Origin: Asterionellopsis glacialis
Taxonomy: Eukaryota; Bacillariophyta; Plagiogrammaphyceae; Rhaphoneidales; Asterionellopsidaceae
Length of the DNA: 54,228 nt
Assembly (NCBI GenBank): GCA_014885115.2
Contig: WKLE02000414.1
Location: 1 to 54,228 of the forward strand
Direction: 5' to 3'
The position numbers and the translations under genes are program-made. Under the pieces are notes generated by a model that did not search any database, was not told the DNA's origin, and saw only the letters and a program-made list of their open reading frames with translations. The number at the start of each line of letters is the position of its first letter. Positions within the stretch are counted from its first letter, which is position 1. Positions 1 to 10,685 of the stretch are shown one piece after another.

Positions 1-1867
1 CTTACAGGTACGGTCCTGAATGATGGTAGTCTAATGAACTTCACGGTAGTACTCTCAGGTACATTACATTCATGTATTGTACCTGGGTATACCTGGAACG
101 GTATTATTTTCCTGTACAGTACCTAGAGAGTACAATATACATTTGTTTGTATTCTAGGAGTATCTGATACTGTACGAGTACTCCTCTCCAGATGGCCGGA
201 CACTTATAAAAAAGTAAAAATTGGCACACTTATATTCGAGTTAAAAAAAAACTGTAATCTCAATTTTGTATGAGAACCATGTGTTATTCTCGGTACCTGG
301 TACAGTAGTTAGTATTGTTTGTAACGACAAGTAAAGTAGGATTACCTGGTACCTGTACAGGGACTGTACCTACAATGCAGAATGTTTGGTGAGTACCAGG
401 TACTTGTAGGACCTACTCTAAAACAACTTTTTTTTTTTTAATACCACACAAAAAAGGCCAAGAAAGTCCCCAAAAGCCACAAGCCACAATATCAGATCTC
501 GCGGAACCTGCCGTGGCACAGGGTAGCCTGACGATTGTAATACTTACCACTATATTATTATATGTATGAAGTAAATTAGGACGAAAAACAGTACCTGCGC
601 AGCATGTAGTACTTCTAGATCTCGTTTCAAAATTGCTTGGTTTATTTTGTGGGCTCACCCAGCATGGACTTTGTTTATTATCTTATGTAATAGGAGTATA
701 TATTTAATTTCCAAGTTTTTTACCGGGTACATACAGTAATTTAGTATACATATGGTTTTTCCTTCTACAGAAAGCACTAATATTTGCTATGAAGTATACA
801 CAAATTTCATATGTAATAGTCAATGTGCATGAAACTGTACGTTACAAGTCCGTACTGATGACGATATCAGCTGTTAGAATAATACCTAAGTACGGATTTC
901 ACTTATCGTTCGATAGTAGGAAGTATTATTTATTAGGACTACTAGTAGTAACCAGCCAACTGGTGAACCAGAGCAAGAGGATTTATTGGAGACAGTTACA
1001 GAATTACTGTATATAGCTACTACCTCGAATGTACCAGGTACGGGTACAGAGTTATTTCCAGTAGTTCCTGTTACCAGCTGAGGTACTACTTTTTAAGTTC
1101 CCCACGTTCCGTTCAGCTACGGTAACTGCAAAAACAGTACTAGTATCAGGTACCAGGTAGGTCGTATCCATGTCGTACCTGTTATTTACTGTACCTGGTA
1201 AAGGATCCACGGATACTTGTAGTATTAATTATTAACTAACTAATTGACTCCCTGCCGGCATTCTTGTCGGAGTATCCTTCCCATCTATATAAAGAAACTT
1301 TGCCTATTTTAGGACCCAAAGTACGGTTATTCCTACTCGTACAGGCCTTAAATGGTTGTCCAAGAGAGATCTGCCGGAACGCACGAGACCGCTCTTGAGA
1401 GGTCTTTGTTTGGTTGGACCAACGCTGCACACAGACTCGTTTTCTCAAGTCCACTCCTATCTCGTGCTCTCAAGTGCAAACGTGAGGACCAACCATCTCA
1501 GTGAACTTCATACATCCCGGGAAACTTTCCATTGACGCTATCTCTTCTAAAGCACAGCATTATTGAGCAGTTGTCTGTAAACTTGATTTGCTTGTGAAGC
1601 AGGAAACTCGAAACGGCTCGATATATCGCAGATCTCTCGTTTGTTGCCAGAGAGGTAGTCAGTTACGAGCACACATAATTAACCGCTCTGTCAAAATCCT
1701 ATGAGGGCTCTGCGTCACTGATTTTAAAATCTTTCTGTTACGTGTTAGGCTCCGGGGAAAAGAGGTTTGATAGTGCTACGAGGAAGCATCGGCAGTAATC
1801 GTAGTTCTACCCCATTTGAGAACGATAGTAGATTGTAGAGTGGTGCTCAGTACAAAATCCTCTCATC
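1..1867. other. Gene-free spacer rich in GTAC/TACCTGGTA words, plus 5' flank of kinase gene
   Basis: No convincing gene. The first 1.2 kb is dense in short near-palindromic words, for example TACCAGGTA around 390 and 1030, GGTACCAGGTAGG near 1150, TACCTGGTA near 1190, and many isolated GTAC and CTAG tetramers. Short open frames here lack protein-like composition. From about 1230 to 1867 the words thin out; this part probably holds the promoter and 5' UTR of the kinase gene. No TATA box or other element could be fixed with confidence. Confidence 0.6.
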
Positions 1868-3733
1868 ATGTCAGAGCCAATGCAATTTCAATACAATTCA
1901 GATTGGCCAAGTGATTCGGTTGTACCTGTGAAGCCAGCTGAATTCCCCATGGCCGATCCAAATCCATGTGCTCGTATAACTACAAGAGTTTACAAACCTA
2001 ACAAAGGTTCCATTACAACAGTTCAAAACGTTCTTGTACGGACAAGGTTACCAGAAAATATCACGAGAGGATCCTTTATAGAAATGCTAAATCAAAGTGG
2101 TGCTATGGATTCTGACTTGATTGACGGTGGTGATGACATTTCCACTAGTTCTAGTAGTGATGATAGTATGAGCAGTGGTAGTGTTGGCTCTATCGGTGGA
2201 GGAATGGGTGATGCAGGTGGTCCAACAATGCCAAATACTGAAACTATTAACGGTACTGATGATACCATACAACCACAACGTGCCTATTGGATGCAACGAA
2301 CTGTAAGAGAGGCTATATATGGTCGAGTTTTGTATGCAATAGTACTCAAGAAAAGTTTCCGTAGAGATCCTGTAACTGGTGAAACAGCCGAGTGGGAAAT
2401 GACAGAAGAAAAGTGTGCAATTAAAGAAATGTCATGGCAGCATATTCGTCGTGAACGAGACAAATTAGCGGAAAATCCTATCCAAGAAGTGGCTGCCATG
2501 CAATTTATATCCAAATGGTATTCACAACAACAGCAAATACATAGTACAACTACAAACGGTGGTGAAACTCCCTTTTCAGCGATTCAAAAAACAAATGTTA
2601 TGATGCCTTTGGACCTACTGTCAGACGATAGATATCTATATAGTATCATGCCATACTGCGACGGAGGTGAATTATTTGAAAGATTGGATATGAATGAACG
2701 TTTCAGTGAAGAAGAAGCTCGGTATTGGATTATCCAAGTTTTGAATGTAAGTTTTGTTCGTTATTGGACTTTGTTTTCGAAAGAAACGGAAAGCCTCGAG
2801 AGACTTGGTAAAAAAAAAAAACTGTTTGTAAAACTACTGATGCATGCGTATGGAGAAAAGAATGTGATTATACCAGCACACCATTTACAGTCGGATTCCT
2901 TCTGAGGGACGGTTATCCCCGTTTCCGTTGCTGTATTTGTGCATTTTACTGATTCTCGACAGACTAATTATTTTGGCGTCAAAGCGTGAAATTGTCTCCC
3001 CATTACCTTAATTCGAGCTCTTTTCTCTGTTGTTCTAATTTCTTGGCTCTCCATCACTTGCTTGTTCGAACTCTTGCATCCACCACACACACAGGGATTG
3101 GAAAATTTACAGCATGCTGGAGTTTGTCACCGTGATATGAGTTTGGAAAATCTTTTGGTTCATCAGGATGGAGCTCTCATTATTGACATGGGTATGTGTT
3201 TAAGGGTCCCATATTTAGACGGTAGAAATTCAACAACAAGTGGTGGTGCGGATGGATTGACAAATGCTATGAATAATATGGTAATCGATTCAATTGCAGG
3301 TACGCCAGTTATTCCCAATGGCAAAATAGAGTCAGGTCGAGGGAGACCTCGAGGCCTAATCGAACCACAGGGAACTTGCGGAAAATGGATTTACATGTCT
3401 CCAGAAATATATGAGAACAAACAAGGCTTTGATGGTTTTGCTGTTGATATGTGGGCCGCCGGCGTGATTTTATTTTTAATGCTTACGGGGTTCCCACCAT
3501 GGGAACGTGCGTGTGGGACAGATGAAAGATTCAAGTACATGACTGGTGGGTACCTTGTTCAGATGCTTACGGAATGGGAACTTGGATTATCACCGGATGC
3601 CATGGACTTGCTACAACGAATGCTTTTTTTGGACCCAAAAGATCGATTGAGTCTGGATCAAGTGCGAGCACATCCATGGATCGTAAATGGCAAGTGCTTT
3701 GTACAATCGCAAGGAACCATGGAAGCCTTATAA
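1868..3733 (+). CDS. Ser/Thr protein kinase with unusual HRDMSLEN catalytic loop (2 exons)
   Basis: Protein kinase that should phosphorylate Ser/Thr on unknown substrates. Exons 1868..2746 and 3095..3733 join in phase 0 over a 348-bp intron (GTAAGT at 2747, CACACAG ending 3094), giving 505 aa. The join fuses WIIQVLN to GLENLQHAGVCHRD, exactly as expected in kinase subdomain VIa/VIb. Visible motifs are the ATP lysine in CAIKEMSW, hinge-region MPYCDGGELFERL, catalytic loop HRDMSLENLL, metal loop DMG (instead of DFG), P+1 region MSPEIY, and DMWAAGVILFLMLTGFPPW. The first ~130 residues are Ser/Gly/Asp-rich and probably disordered. The catalytic-loop lysine of HRDLKPEN is serine, yet the base Asp and metal Asn/Asp remain, so activity is likely. 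The group (CAMK/AGC-like) is uncertain. Without splicing the first exon would run on to a stop at 2905, inside the intron. It converges on the next gene with an 86-bp gap. Confidence 0.88.
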
Positions 3734-3819
3734 TTGACTTGAGGAAATACACGATATAGGCTCTAGAGAAAAGCAAATTTTAGTATATGATTTTTTGTTG
3801 ATTTATTTTATCTTGGTTA

Positions 3820-5721
3820 TCAAGTTAGGGTTGCATGTATTCGAAGAGCACGTCCTAAGGGACTGGTACCCGGACATGTGGTCTTGTACAGTAGAGCATG
3901 CACTCGTGCCATAATATTTGGGGGGTAAAGTTTATGAAAGGCGATACTGAATTTAGCTGCAGCTTCTAAACCCATTTTTGGACCAATTGGAACAGTGGTG
4001 AATTGTTCATCTTGCTGTTCTAATTCACTACCAACGTGCTTACTGGTATTCATAGGATGTGGCAATGTCCCCCAAAAGTGCATGACTTTGTTTTGAAAGT
4101 TGCCTCTGTTTCCAGCAACAGGTTTTGAGGTATATAAATTATCTGGCGTCGTAGAATGGTAGGTTTGTTCCCCTGTAACCGGATCTCGTGTATCTTCTGG
4201 TGTGACACCCAAGTCGCGAAAACACCGTGACAAAATTTTGTCTTCTGCCGCAGCCACTTGATTTACGGAACATTTGGGTAGAATGTCTGTCATTACCAAG
4301 GACAATGCCGCTTGGTTTAAAGTATATCCCGATCCACCACATGCAGCAATCCAATTGTCTGGACCAGGGCGATACCATTGCCCCCAAAACATAGGTGTTT
4401 TACTATTGCCACCATTCTTCTTCTGTTGTAGGAATCGTCGTAAATTCTCGACAATGATATACATATCATCACCACCCACATGAAAAAAGTCATAGTCTGA
4501 CAAATAATTCCTACCAATATATGCCAAAATACTTCGAGTCTTTTGCCACATATTACCATAAGTTTCTTCACCCTCATGAGGTAAATCTACCAACCCAATC
4601 GATGGTATGGTTTCAGTACTAAATGCTAGAAAGCCATCACATTTGTATCCCCAAGATAAGGCACTTGTCCGTAACATATCTCGCATTCGTGGATATGTAT
4701 ACACTACACATAGAATTTTTACAGGACTGCCCTTCTTCCTGTCACTAGTAGTCTTATTAGTTTTATGAGTTACACTAACAATGGTGTTGTTGTTCATGAT
4801 GATTTCATCCTTGTTTTGTTGATGTATTTGAATCTTTTCAACTAACATTTTGTATCCACCATCTTTTTCAGGTCCTCTTCCAGGTCCTGCAGCACAAATA
4901 TAATCATTTGTCAACAAGAACTGCGGCGACTGTTGCTGCAATGGGCTTTCAGCAGTGTAGTTTTCTTGACGTAAATGACTTTCATACATTTCTAATACAG
5001 TCCAATAATCATGATGATGATTTCCACTAGTAGTTGCCGAAGAAGAATATGATGATTTTTGTTTTTGGTGGTATTGTTGTAAAAAGTGTTGTCTTCCACG
5101 TTTACAGGATGTTGGATCTGCAATGTATCCATACGATCCATTGGAATATCGTGCTTGTTGTGTGTGATGTATGGCGGACAGTACATTTTTGTCCATGGAG
5201 GGATTATTTTTTGTTGCCCTAGTTATGATTTTTGTTTTGGTATTGTTCAAATCCTTGCTACTTTGGGATGTCTTGTTTGTTGGCTGCCGCACTGGAACAA
5301 GAGTATCCTTGCTTTGGTTGTTATTTGTTATTATTGTTGTTTTTTCACTACGTTTCAATGACGAAACTAATTTTTTTGTAGTATTGGTTCTTGTAGTACT
5401 TTTTGATAGGATCTCCAATGAAGTATTAGAATGTGTTGGTGTATGATTATTATTTCTTATCGTTTTCGTCTTGGGAACAGCACTTGTTGTCTGCAATCCT
5501 TCAAAATCATTCTTGTAAAATGTTGTGCATAAAATTAAACTAAGAAATACAACAAATAATGCTTTATGATATTGATTTCTTCCAGGTGTCGGAGATGACG
5601 ATGGAACTGATGTATATCCATAGTTTCGTTTTTCAAGTGATTCATGATCTTGTTTCGAGTTATAATCTATATTGATGTTTTTTCCTTGTTGCGAGTTGTG
5701 GCGAATTTTGTTTACCATCAT
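3820..5721 (-). CDS. GT31-like (core-1 beta-1,3-galactosyltransferase/fringe-like) type II membrane glycosyltransferase
   Basis: Probable Golgi glycosyltransferase of family GT31, related to C1GALT1-type beta-1,3-galactosyltransferases that extend O-glycans. The first ATG (5721) gives 633 aa; upstream in-frame codons start only with TTG. A single hydrophobic segment (about residues 52 to 69, ALFVVFLSLILCTTF) makes a signal anchor, followed by a ~230-aa Asn/Thr/Ser-rich stem. The catalytic part begins near KILCVVYTYPRMRD. It holds GGDDMYIIVENLRRFL (the DxD metal/nucleotide-sugar motif, written here as GGDD), FWGQWYRPG, and ACGGSGYTLNQAAL (the CGGAGY-type acceptor loop), then the EDKILSRC acid/cysteine motif typical of this subfamily. 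These motifs support the family; donor and acceptor are not determined. The stem is highly biased and fast-evolving. No intron is needed. Confidence 0.82.
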   Translation of the reverse strand: MMVNKIRHNSQQGKNINIDYNSKQDHESLEKRNYGYTSVPSSSPTPGRNQYHKALFVVFLSLILCTTFYKNDFEGLQTTSAVPKTKTIRNNNHTPTHSNTSLEILSKSTTRTNTTKKLVSSLKRSEKTTIITNNNQSKDTLVPVRQPTNKTSQSSKDLNNTKTKIITRATKNNPSMDKNVLSAIHHTQQARYSNGSYGYIADPTSCKRGRQHFLQQYHQKQKSSYSSSATTSGNHHHDYWTVLEMYESHLRQENYTAESPLQQQSPQFLLTNDYICAAGPGRGPEKDGGYKMLVEKIQIHQQNKDEIIMNNNTIVSVTHKTNKTTSDRKKGSPVKILCVVYTYPRMRDMLRTSALSWGYKCDGFLAFSTETIPSIGLVDLPHEGEETYGNMWQKTRSILAYIGRNYLSDYDFFHVGGDDMYIIVENLRRFLQQKKNGGNSKTPMFWGQWYRPGPDNWIAACGGSGYTLNQAALSLVMTDILPKCSVNQVAAAEDKILSRCFRDLGVTPEDTRDPVTGEQTYHSTTPDNLYTSKPVAGNRGNFQNKVMHFWGTLPHPMNTSKHVGSELEQQDEQFTTVPIGPKMGLEAAAKFSIAFHKLYPPNIMARVHALLYKTTCPGTSPLGRALRIHATLT

Positions 5722-7249
5722 TTTAAATTCTAGAGTGTGCAAGTGAGTGAGTGAGCGAGCGACAGGAACAGAGCTCTTGTTGTCGTTGTTGTCGTTCCTT
5801 GATCAAAAAGTGTCTCGTTTTTTTTCCAACAACTTTTTGTACAATACTATTATTTGAAAGATGAGGAATTATAATTGTTGGATAATGCCTATTTTGTACG
5901 AACGTTCGTGAATAATATGCTTGCCATCATCAACTTTGAACATGTGAGTATACCAGGTAGGTCCTAGTTCTTGAGGTCCTAGCAAGTAAGATGGCATGGG
6001 TGCGCTTTTTCTTTGTCTTTGCTGTACTGCATTCTGTCGTCCTTGTTTTTTTTTTCTTCTTCTGAAAGCCATTTTTTTTGAATTTTTGAACTTCGTCCAC
6101 TCCCTGTCTGCTTACCAATTTTAGTCGTGTGGCTTCGTTATTGGGTACGAGCGAATGGGAGGGGCGGCCGCCCTTCCGACTGTGTGAATATATGTGGAAA
6201 GCGAATTAGAATGGCTGGCGAGCGTTTGTTCGGGTCTGTATTTGGTCCGGTCGCGAGCTACAGACAGTAGAGGTCCCCAGTAGATCCACCCTACTCGTCC
6301 TTCTATCGAATTTTGGGGAGCAGAAGAGCGAAATTTGTTAAGTAAAAAAATATTAGAGTTAAAATTAAGAATTAATAAATAAAATCATGTATCATTTTGT
6401 ATTTTTGTATTTAATATATTCAGTTACATTCAAACAAATCCAACTAAGTCGACTCGAGAGAGAACACGGAAACCCGGATGTCAACAGATTCTCTATTCTG
6501 TCATATCTGTTTATTTATTATCAACCTTGTTTGGAAAATGAAAATGCGTGTTTGTGGGATGCACATGGTTTGACCATAACGAACGAATCTCCCAGACAAG
6601 GGCGTACTTCGTGTATCTTAGTACAACTGATAGTGAAAATGAAACCCGGAAATAATCTTTGTAACACTCCGCAAGGGTTCGTCATCTTCCGGCAAAGTCG
6701 ATAGAAGTATTATATTTGATTACCTGTATGTATTAATACGAGGTAACAGTACAAGTTTTTTTTATCTTTTTTATGGCTCCTTGCAAGTAGGTCGTCCTCT
6801 CTAACGGCAAGCAGTTCTATTATACTACTCCTACTTTCAAATAATAATATTACAGCGGAATGAATAGGCGCAAGCTGTAGGTCCTACCTTTATCTCTCTA
6901 TAGTAAGGTGCAGGACCTAGTGCACGGTACTGTACCAGGGGAGCGCAGCTAAAAAGACCAAAAGATACGACCCGCTTTGTTTCGCCTTTTTGTCGTCGTC
7001 GTCGTCAAGCGAGTGTTCGAACTGACTGAACTAAAGCAGGGATAGCAACGGATTGAGTGTTGCCCATTTGCGATTGATCAAGGTGACACCATAGACTCGA
7101 CTGATTGACCCGTAATAAGTTTCTGGGAAAGACTTTCGAGCTTTGTCAATTTATTTAGTCCGTTGTAAATTATTTCCACAAAGTTAGTGTGTTAATTATT
7201 AGTTAGTATTTGTCTCTAGTTCCTACACGATTCCATAGAAGGCATTAAA
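5722..7249. other. Divergent intergenic region between GT31-like gene and Gln-rich gene
   Basis: No supported gene. Short open frames at 5869..6118 (minus) and 6387..6704 (plus) look like chance. Around 6720..6960 there is a word-rich island (TAGGTCCTACC, AGGACCTA, GTACTGTACC) like those elsewhere in the window. CGTCGTCGTC repeats near 6990 and the final ~250 bp probably belong to the 5' UTR/promoter of the downstream gene. Confidence 0.5.
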
Positions 7250-10063
7250 ATGATGGAAGACCCAACCACAGCAACGTCGATGCAACCGGGAACGACGGTA
7301 CCATCGCCTCATGACGAATCTGAATCAAATGCGGTTGCAGCAGCAGCAGAAGAAGCAGCCGCGGCAGCTGAAGCATTAGCGGATGCAGAAGAACAAGAAC
7401 AACTAGCTCAAGCACACGCTCGTGCCGAAGCACAGGCTCAAGCGCAAGCTCACGCTCACGCTCATGCACAAGCTCAAGCACAGGCCCATGCACAGGCGCA
7501 AGCTCATAATGCTCAGGTGAACGTCCAAGTAGTACACGTAGGACAAGCTCCTCATGCTCAAGTACAACATCACAGTCTCCAAGCACAACCGGTACCGCAG
7601 CAACATGTGCAACAAACTCATGTACACACGCAGCAGATTCAGGGTGTGCAAGTCCAAATACACCAAACTGCGCAAATTCAAGTTCAAACGCATGCTCCTC
7701 CTCCAGCTCCACAACAGCAAATGTATACCACAGATGTACATCAGTTACAGGTCCAAGGACAAGATCAACAGCAGCAGCAGCAGCAACTCCAGCAGGCACA
7801 TCATCAACAACCTCAGCATAGTCATGTCCAACAGCAACAGCAACAACCGCAACAGCAACAAATGCAACAACATGAAATACCGCAGCAACAGCAACAACAT
7901 CAATCTTTGGATCAATCTGTATCAGAGCAACAACATCCACAAGCACAACATATACCATCTCATCCTTCAATACAAGATCAACACGGCCTTGTTCATCCTC
8001 CACAACCTCTCCATCCAGCTCAAGATTCTTCCCTTATCAATTCTCATCCTTCATCGTCTCAACTGCAGCAGCATGTACCCACCACACATGTTTTGACTCC
8101 TGCTCCTGCTCCCACCACGAATGCAGCACCAGCACCAGCAACGTTGGGACAACAAGTAGGTCATGCAACTGTACAACCTGTGAATAATTCTGCTCCTGCT
8201 CCTCCTCCTGCGGCTCTTGCACCTGCAGTAGCTTCCGACCAACAAGTACTTCTACAACAACAACAGGAGCCGCCACCCGTGACGGATGCATGTGCTATAT
8301 GTGGAAAGAAAGATGATGGCCGTGTCATGGTACGGTTCTTACCAACAGAGGCGGATGAACAAGCCATGATTGCAGCACCATCGGTCAATTCATGGGCACA
8401 AGATATTACCTTACATGTGTTTTGTGGCAAGACCGCATCCATTCTGCCTTCGATAAATCAACCAGATTTAGAAATCTTGTCGAAAGCTGGTATTAAAAAC
8501 AAACATGGTATTGGACCTGAAGTCAATTCAGCATTGGCACGAACACGATCGGCCATTGTCACTGCGGCGGGTGCAAAGGAAAAAATATTTTATGTTGTCA
8601 AAGAATTTGAAGCTCATTTAAGTTCTATACGTAATGCTCATGCTGCAGTACAACAGCAACAAGTACATCAACAGCAGCAACAGCAGCAGCAACAGCAGCA
8701 GCAACAGCAGCAGCAACAGCAGCAGCAAGTGCAGCAAGTGCATCATCATCACCACCACCATCACATTTTGGCAACAGCAGCAGATCCTAGTCAGCAACAA
8801 CAGCAACATGGAATAGCAGCAGTTCATCACACCGCAGCTGCCACTGCTGTCACAACGTATCCACCTGCTTCACATGAAGTTCAGCAACAACAGCAGCAGC
8901 AACAGTACACACATCATCCTGCGACAACAACGGCTGCACCTGCACCGGCTATAACACAAGTGGTCATGCCTGCTACACAATACCATCCAGCTCCAGCACC
9001 TGCACATACTCAACAACTGCAACCGCAGCAGCAGCCACAGCTGCAGCAACAACAACTGCAACCGCAACCGCAGCAGCAACAACTACAACCACAACCGCAG
9101 CAACAACAATTGCAACCACAGTCGCAGCCTCAGCAACAACAACTACAACCGCAGCAGCAACAACAACTACAACCACAGCCGCAGCAACAACAACAACTAC
9201 AACCACCGCCGCAGCAGCAACAACTACAACTGCAACCGCAACAAACTCACCACCATCAACCGCAGCAACAACAACGGCATCAGCAGCATGAAAAATTAGT
9301 TCCACACCGTGCATCTGCTGGACAAATTCACAAACCGGGAAAACAGCAGCCTACTTGGCAGACATATCAGCAACAAGCACCAGTAGTACAGGCGCCAGAG
9401 CCACAATTAGCACCGCTTTCTGAACAACACCTTTTACCAGCACCAGCTCCAAATAATCTTTCAGTTGCAGCTCCTGTAGATCATCATCATCAACAACAAC
9501 AACCTGTGTATGTCCGCCATCCAATGGAACCACAACTTGGTCAGCAACAGCAGCCGCAGNNNCTTTATCATTCAGCGCAGCAGCTTCAACAACATGATGG
9601 ACAACACCAACAACACCAACAAATCGTTTCACACCAACAGCAGCAGCAGCAACAACAACAGCAACAGCAACAACAGCAACAACAACAGCAACAGCAACAG
9701 CAACAGCAACAACAGCATCACCAACAGCAACCACAGCAGCAGCACCATCCGCAGCAGCAGCAACAAGAGCACCATCAGCAGCAGCAACAACCGCAGCAGC
9801 AACTACAGCCACAGCATCAGCATCAGCAGCAGCAGCGACTACAGCCACAGCATCAGCAGCAGCAACAAGAGCTACAGCATCAGCAATATCAAGGTGGCTT
9901 AGTTGTAAGTAATGGAAATGGTCAGCATCAACAGCAGCAGCAGCAGCAACAGCAGCAACAACAACAACATGTAAGTGTTGAAACCACATCATCGTCGAAT
10001 GCTGCTCCGAATAACGGTACTATTATTGTTGAAGGTGGAAATAATGGAGAACAACTTGTATAA
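7250..10063 (+). CDS. Glutamine/histidine-rich low-complexity protein with a CxxC...HxxC core
   Basis: 937-aa protein of unknown function. It has an Ala/Gln/His N-terminal tract (residues ~25 to 90), many Gln-Pro-Leu repeats, an 8-His run, and pure Gln runs of about 20 (8669..8728) and 27 (9635..9715). The only ordinary globular sequence is residues ~344 to 466. It begins CAICGKKDDGR, continues to LHVFCGKTAS, then a helical stretch (LEILSKAGIKNKHGIGP). The CxxC...HxxC arrangement could bind one zinc ion in a treble-clef or PHD-like way, but this is inference. Gln-rich flanks plus a small zinc-like core suggest a transcription or RNA-associated nuclear factor. Three Ns at 9560..9562 hide exactly one codon and keep the frame. 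ATG at 7250 follows AAA and is the first in-frame start. The long antisense open frames here are repeat shadows. Confidence 0.75.
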   Translation: MMEDPTTATSMQPGTTVPSPHDESESNAVAAAAEEAAAAAEALADAEEQEQLAQAHARAEAQAQAQAHAHAHAQAQAQAHAQAQAHNAQVNVQVVHVGQAPHAQVQHHSLQAQPVPQQHVQQTHVHTQQIQGVQVQIHQTAQIQVQTHAPPPAPQQQMYTTDVHQLQVQGQDQQQQQQQLQQAHHQQPQHSHVQQQQQQPQQQQMQQHEIPQQQQQHQSLDQSVSEQQHPQAQHIPSHPSIQDQHGLVHPPQPLHPAQDSSLINSHPSSSQLQQHVPTTHVLTPAPAPTTNAAPAPATLGQQVGHATVQPVNNSAPAPPPAALAPAVASDQQVLLQQQQEPPPVTDACAICGKKDDGRVMVRFLPTEADEQAMIAAPSVNSWAQDITLHVFCGKTASILPSINQPDLEILSKAGIKNKHGIGPEVNSALARTRSAIVTAAGAKEKIFYVVKEFEAHLSSIRNAHAAVQQQQVHQQQQQQQQQQQQQQQQQQQQVQQVHHHHHHHHILATAADPSQQQQQHGIAAVHHTAAATAVTTYPPASHEVQQQQQQQQYTHHPATTTAAPAPAITQVVMPATQYHPAPAPAHTQQLQPQQQPQLQQQQLQPQPQQQQLQPQPQQQQLQPQSQPQQQQLQPQQQQQLQPQPQQQQQLQPPPQQQQLQLQPQQTHHHQPQQQQRHQQHEKLVPHRASAGQIHKPGKQQPTWQTYQQQAPVVQAPEPQLAPLSEQHLLPAPAPNNLSVAAPVDHHHQQQQPVYVRHPMEPQLGQQQQPQXLYHSAQQLQQHDGQHQQHQQIVSHQQQQQQQQQQQQQQQQQQQQQQQQQQQHHQQQPQQQHHPQQQQQEHHQQQQQPQQQLQPQHQHQQQQRLQPQHQQQQQELQHQQYQGGLVVSNGNGQHQQQQQQQQQQQQQHVSVETTSSSNAAPNNGTIIVEGGNNGEQLV
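8669..8728 (+). repeat. CAG/CAA polyglutamine microsatellite (20 codons)
   Basis: Uninterrupted CAG/CAA codons encoding about 20 glutamines inside the Gln-rich gene, followed by a CAT/CAC run coding for histidines. Mixed CAG/CAA use suggests an older tract, less prone to slippage than pure CAG. Confidence 0.9.
9635..9715 (+). repeat. CAG/CAA polyglutamine microsatellite (27 codons)
   Basis: Longest uninterrupted glutamine tract in the window, 27 codons of mixed CAA and CAG, about 75 bp downstream of the three-base N stretch in the same gene. Length polymorphism and assembly error are both plausible here. Confidence 0.9.
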
Positions 10064-10685
10064 GGTGGATGTGGTGGTACGCATTTGCCAACTCATACAG
10101 AAAAGGGAGCTAAGAGTTACCAAAATCATGTATCAACCAAACAACATAAGCAATTGAAGGAAAGTAATGGCCTTTTAGGGACTATATGATTGACGGCCAT
10201 GGATTGATTTATGCAGTGTATAGTGGCTGGATACGGAACAAATACAAACAAACAAAAGTAAGGGAAAAAAAGAGAAACACATTATTAAAATGTGTGTTCT
10301 GATCTTTTGTTTTTGGATGAAAGTGAAAACAACTTGATATGTATTCAAAAAAGATTTTGATGCTTGGTAAGATTCTTCATCGAAATAAGAAAGGGGAAGC
10401 AGGGTTCAGACCAATGCATACTTTTAAGATACTACTTCTCGGGATCACTTGAAAATAAAATTCGATCTTTAAATTTTTAGTTTAGAGTAAAGTTTCATTT
10501 TTGAAAACTCTGCTGTCGGTCACGAGTCTCTGTGAAAACTCCCAAAACACGTACTATGTGATACATTTTGATGCATATGTTTATTTATACGTTATTCATC
10601 TTAAAAAAAACCTAAATCCTGCTCACTTCAACTCGTTCGCCCTTGCACAAGTCCTTTGTCCAAACTCTTCGTCATTTTTCATTTC
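10064..10685. other. Convergent 3' flanks of Gln-rich gene and TyrRS gene
   Basis: AT-rich spacer between two converging stop codons. It contains several A-rich stretches (for example near 10262 and 10461) compatible with polyadenylation regions. No gene, RNA or repeat recognised. Confidence 0.5.

Noticed and set aside
413..658. Minus-strand 81-codon frame in the left spacer
   Set aside because: Starts in a word-rich repeat area, no domain or compositional support, not conserved-looking.
6387..6704. 105-codon plus-strand frame
   Set aside because: AT-rich, no recognisable domain, lies in an intergenic region; probably chance.
7245..8003. 252-codon minus-strand frame with Val/Ala-rich product
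   Set aside because: Exact antisense of the CAG/CAA-rich coding frame; repeat shadow.
9351..9992. 213-codon minus-strand frame (Val/Ala-rich)
   Set aside because: Also an antisense shadow of the polyglutamine repeats.
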